This document shows positions 12,970-14,238 of a stretch of 14,238 nt of DNA, one piece after another. Each line of letters opens with the position of its first letter. Within the stretch, counting starts at the first letter, position 1. Origin of the DNA: Puniceicoccales bacterium (GTDB lineage: Bacteria; Verrucomicrobiota; Verrucomicrobiia; Opitutales; JAIRLM01). The stretch lies in contig JAITSI010000031.1 of the NCBI GenBank assembly GCA_031287845.1, forward strand, positions 1-14,238, read 5' to 3'. The notes under the pieces were generated by a model. That model was not told where the DNA came from. It made no database searches and saw only the letters and a program-made list of their open reading frames with translations. A program made the position numbers and the translations under genes.

Positions 12970-14058
12970 TTAGAATTCATCATTTATGGAATAAGAACCA
13001 CCAGTGACCATTCCTTCCACAATCTCGAATGCCAGGAGTTGCTTTTTTAAAATTTCAGCGGGCGATTCACTTTTTTCGCCATCTTTTTCCCCATTTTTTC
13101 CCTCCACCTTCAGCGCATTGGCAATGCTTACAATGCCTGCATTTGCATTGGTGGAGGAAAGCTTTGCAAGTTCGCCGGCAATATGCCCTGCAATTTCTTC
13201 CTGACTTTTCTGGGATAGTTTGTGGTGCTCCATTGTCCGGTAGACTGCCTGAGCAACGAGTCTTTTCAGATTGGGTGCATTGGAATCCGCAATTTTCTTC
13301 GTAGTTTTGATTGTAGCCGAGTCCGTAGTCGAGTCCGTAGTCGAGTCCACAGCCGAGTCCGCAGTCGATGCCGCAGTTGTGTCCGTAGTTGTGGTCGCAG
13401 TCGAGTCCGCAGGTTCCGTTGCATCCGTGACTGTGGGATTCGTGGCCGGTGGGAGCAAGATCTCCATTATCTTCTTTTCTTCCATTGGCATACAAAATAT
13501 GGGGAATCCCAGAGCGCCCCGGGCCACGCTTTTGATGCAATCGCTGAATTCGTGGGGAAAGGAATTTTCCCGCAGTAGTTTAAATGTCTCATCTCCAACC
13601 CCCCATTCCGCGCCTTCCTTGCCCGCCTTCTTCTGCAGCTGCAGGTTGTCGTAGGCAATCCAGATCTGGCGACCGGTGGTAATGGCAAAGGAAACGAAGA
13701 GCCAAATGACAACCAGGCCGCAGACGACGCCGAGAAGTGGAGCACCAACAATTGGCATACACAAAACGAAAGAGATGATGAAAACACTAATCCCTAGTGT
13801 GAGACCGCCAAGAATCAGAAAAGAGGCTAGAAATCCCGTAGAACCAAATATGGGACCTATAAAAGCACATCCCGCCTTGAATCCCAGCGGGGCCAGAAAG
13901 ACCGACCCGATGGCTCCACCGACAAACAGGGCGGATATCCCAAGCGTCGTTACGCAGCCGACCAGCAATGACACGATGGTGCACGCGACATTTTTCCGGG
14001 CACTCGTGATGCCAATCTGGTTGGGATTCGGAGCTTCTTTAACTGACATGTTTTCCAT
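12970..14058 (-). CDS. Hypothetical multi-pass membrane protein with Thr/Asp/Ser repeat and shared helical domain
   Basis: I recognise no named family. From ATG 14058 the product has 362 residues: a short polar N-terminus (1-22), a nearly continuous hydrophobic block (about 24-127) with room for about four membrane helices, a polar region (130-205), a low-complexity Thr/Asp/Ser/Ala stretch (about 206-250) encoded by 12-bp tandem units, and a C-terminal helical domain (about 258-352). The last domain resembles module 1 of the 484-residue protein: EGKNGEKDGEK at 319-329 against EGNIGEKDSEK at 180-190, then VEGM at 347-350 against 216-219. The start is uncertain: TTG at 14085 gives a longer form and ATG at 14049 a shorter one. 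No strong ribosome site is seen. Location in a host-derived membrane, as for Inc proteins, is speculation from layout. Confidence 0.82.
   Translation of the reverse strand: MENMSVKEAPNPNQIGITSARKNVACTIVSLLVGCVTTLGISALFVGGAIGSVFLAPLGFKAGCAFIGPIFGSTGFLASFLILGGLTLGISVFIISFVLCMPIVGAPLLGVVCGLVVIWLFVSFAITTGRQIWIAYDNLQLQKKAGKEGAEWGVGDETFKLLRENSFPHEFSDCIKSVARGALGFPIFCMPMEEKKIMEILLPPATNPTVTDATEPADSTATTTTDTTAASTADSAVDSTTDSTTDSATIKTTKKIADSNAPNLKRLVAQAVYRTMEHHKLSQKSQEEIAGHIAGELAKLSSTNANAGIVSIANALKVEGKNGEKDGEKSESPAEILKKQLLAFEIVEGMVTGGSYSINDEF
13313..13408. repeat. 12-bp tandem repeat, eight units, inside the 362-residue gene
   Basis: Eight units of the type GTAGTCGAGTCC run from 13313, every 12 bases, with two identical adjacent units (13325 and 13337) and decay toward the right side. 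On the minus strand they encode four-residue units like T-T-D-S. The array keeps frame on copy-number change and is open in all frames, which explains the repetitive shadow ORFs over it. Confidence 0.9.
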
Positions 14059-14085
14059 GACATTAGTTTGGTAAAATTTTGGCAA

Positions 14086-14100
14086 GGGAGCAAGAAAAAA
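14086..14100 (-). promoter_or_regulatory. Second copy of the candidate shared upstream motif
   Basis: The plus strand reads GGGAGCAAGAAAAAA, one base shorter than the motif at 3784-3799. It begins 28 bases upstream of the chosen ATG at 14058. Unproven. Confidence 0.25.
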
Positions 14101-14116
14101 TGTTTTTTTCCGCTAA

Positions 14117-14238
14117 CTTTACTCCGATGGAAAAACTCCCGGTTTTGAAATTTATCGACGGCTGAAAGAAAAAGTTGACGAAGATTTTTCGCGGTTCCGC
14201 CTCTGGTCAACGGCCAAGGCAGTGGTGGCGGTGGTCGG
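14117..14238 (+). pseudogene. Transposase C-terminal remnant, distinct from the left-edge one
   Basis: The frame is open from just after a TAA (14114-14116) to the window end and contains YRRLKEKVDEDFSRFRLW, then a hydrophobic stretch ending AVVAVV. This matches the pattern at the end of the left-edge transposase (LKRHIGDSFSRFRAWGAV), including an identical FSRFR followed by one residue and Trp. The two DNA sequences are clearly diverged, so this is a different element. The stop codon shortly upstream and the absence of a start suggest that only the 3' part remains, unless a frameshift joins it to sequence in another frame. The right end lies outside the window. Confidence 0.6.

Noticed and set aside
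13067..13578. Repetitive ORFs over the 12-bp array (Arg-Val-Arg-Ser units on plus, Cys-Gly-Leu-Asp units on minus)
   Set aside because: They are frame shadows of the tandem array; the coding frame is the one that joins the membrane block to the helical domain.
1..14238. tRNA, rRNA or known riboswitch genes
   Set aside because: No cloverleaf, rRNA-like or recognisable riboswitch sequence was noticed on either strand by reading; a tRNAscan or Rfam search was not possible.

Overview
The window looks like a chromosomal segment of a Gram-negative, probably host-associated bacterium. The central block (about 4.2-12.7 kb) is GC-rich and encodes conserved housekeeping functions. LpxB implies a lipid A outer membrane. 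Three minus-strand genes for membrane proteins with paired hydrophobic segments, unstructured tails and tandem repeats resemble in layout the inclusion-membrane (Inc) and secreted proteins of intracellular bacteria. A member of the Planctomycetota-Verrucomicrobiota-Chlamydiota group would fit, but that placement is inference and no marker gene here settles it.

Layout. 1-411 is the C-terminal part of a DDE transposase. 400-918 (minus) is a weak proline/serine-rich ORF running into the transposase end. 1146-2600 (minus) encodes a 484-residue protein made of two tandem copies of a module, each a hydrophobic hairpin plus a helical domain, ending in a 15-bp tandem repeat. 2675-2990 holds a GC-rich interspersed repeat (copy A, partly inverted). 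3070-3792 (minus) encodes a 240-residue protein with two hydrophobic hairpins. 3954-4088 holds a short repeat copy with inverted ends (copy C). 4212-6110 (minus) is penicillin-binding protein 2. A divergent plus-strand cluster yhaM-like, folD, lpxB (6174-9243) ends in a 39-nt convergent overlap with an oppA-oppB pair (9205-11742, minus). thyA (11928-12725, plus) is divergent from oppA. Its stop codon lies at the edge of repeat copy B (12723 to about 12925). 12970-14058 (minus) encodes a third multi-pass protein, whose C-terminal region resembles the helical module of the 484-residue protein. The last ~120 bp contain the end of a second, different transposase remnant.

How the parts relate. The core genes cover the cell envelope (mrdA, lpxB), one-carbon metabolism and dTMP synthesis (folD, thyA), RNA turnover (YhaM-like nuclease) and peptide uptake (oppA, oppB). 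They look ordinary and intact. The accessory genes lie on both sides of this block and are separated from it or from each other by copies of the same repeat, with transposase remnants at both outer edges. The most interesting material is this accessory layer: a possible new family of modular membrane proteins sharing a helical domain, with length-variable repeat tracts, in a repeat- and IS-marked setting.
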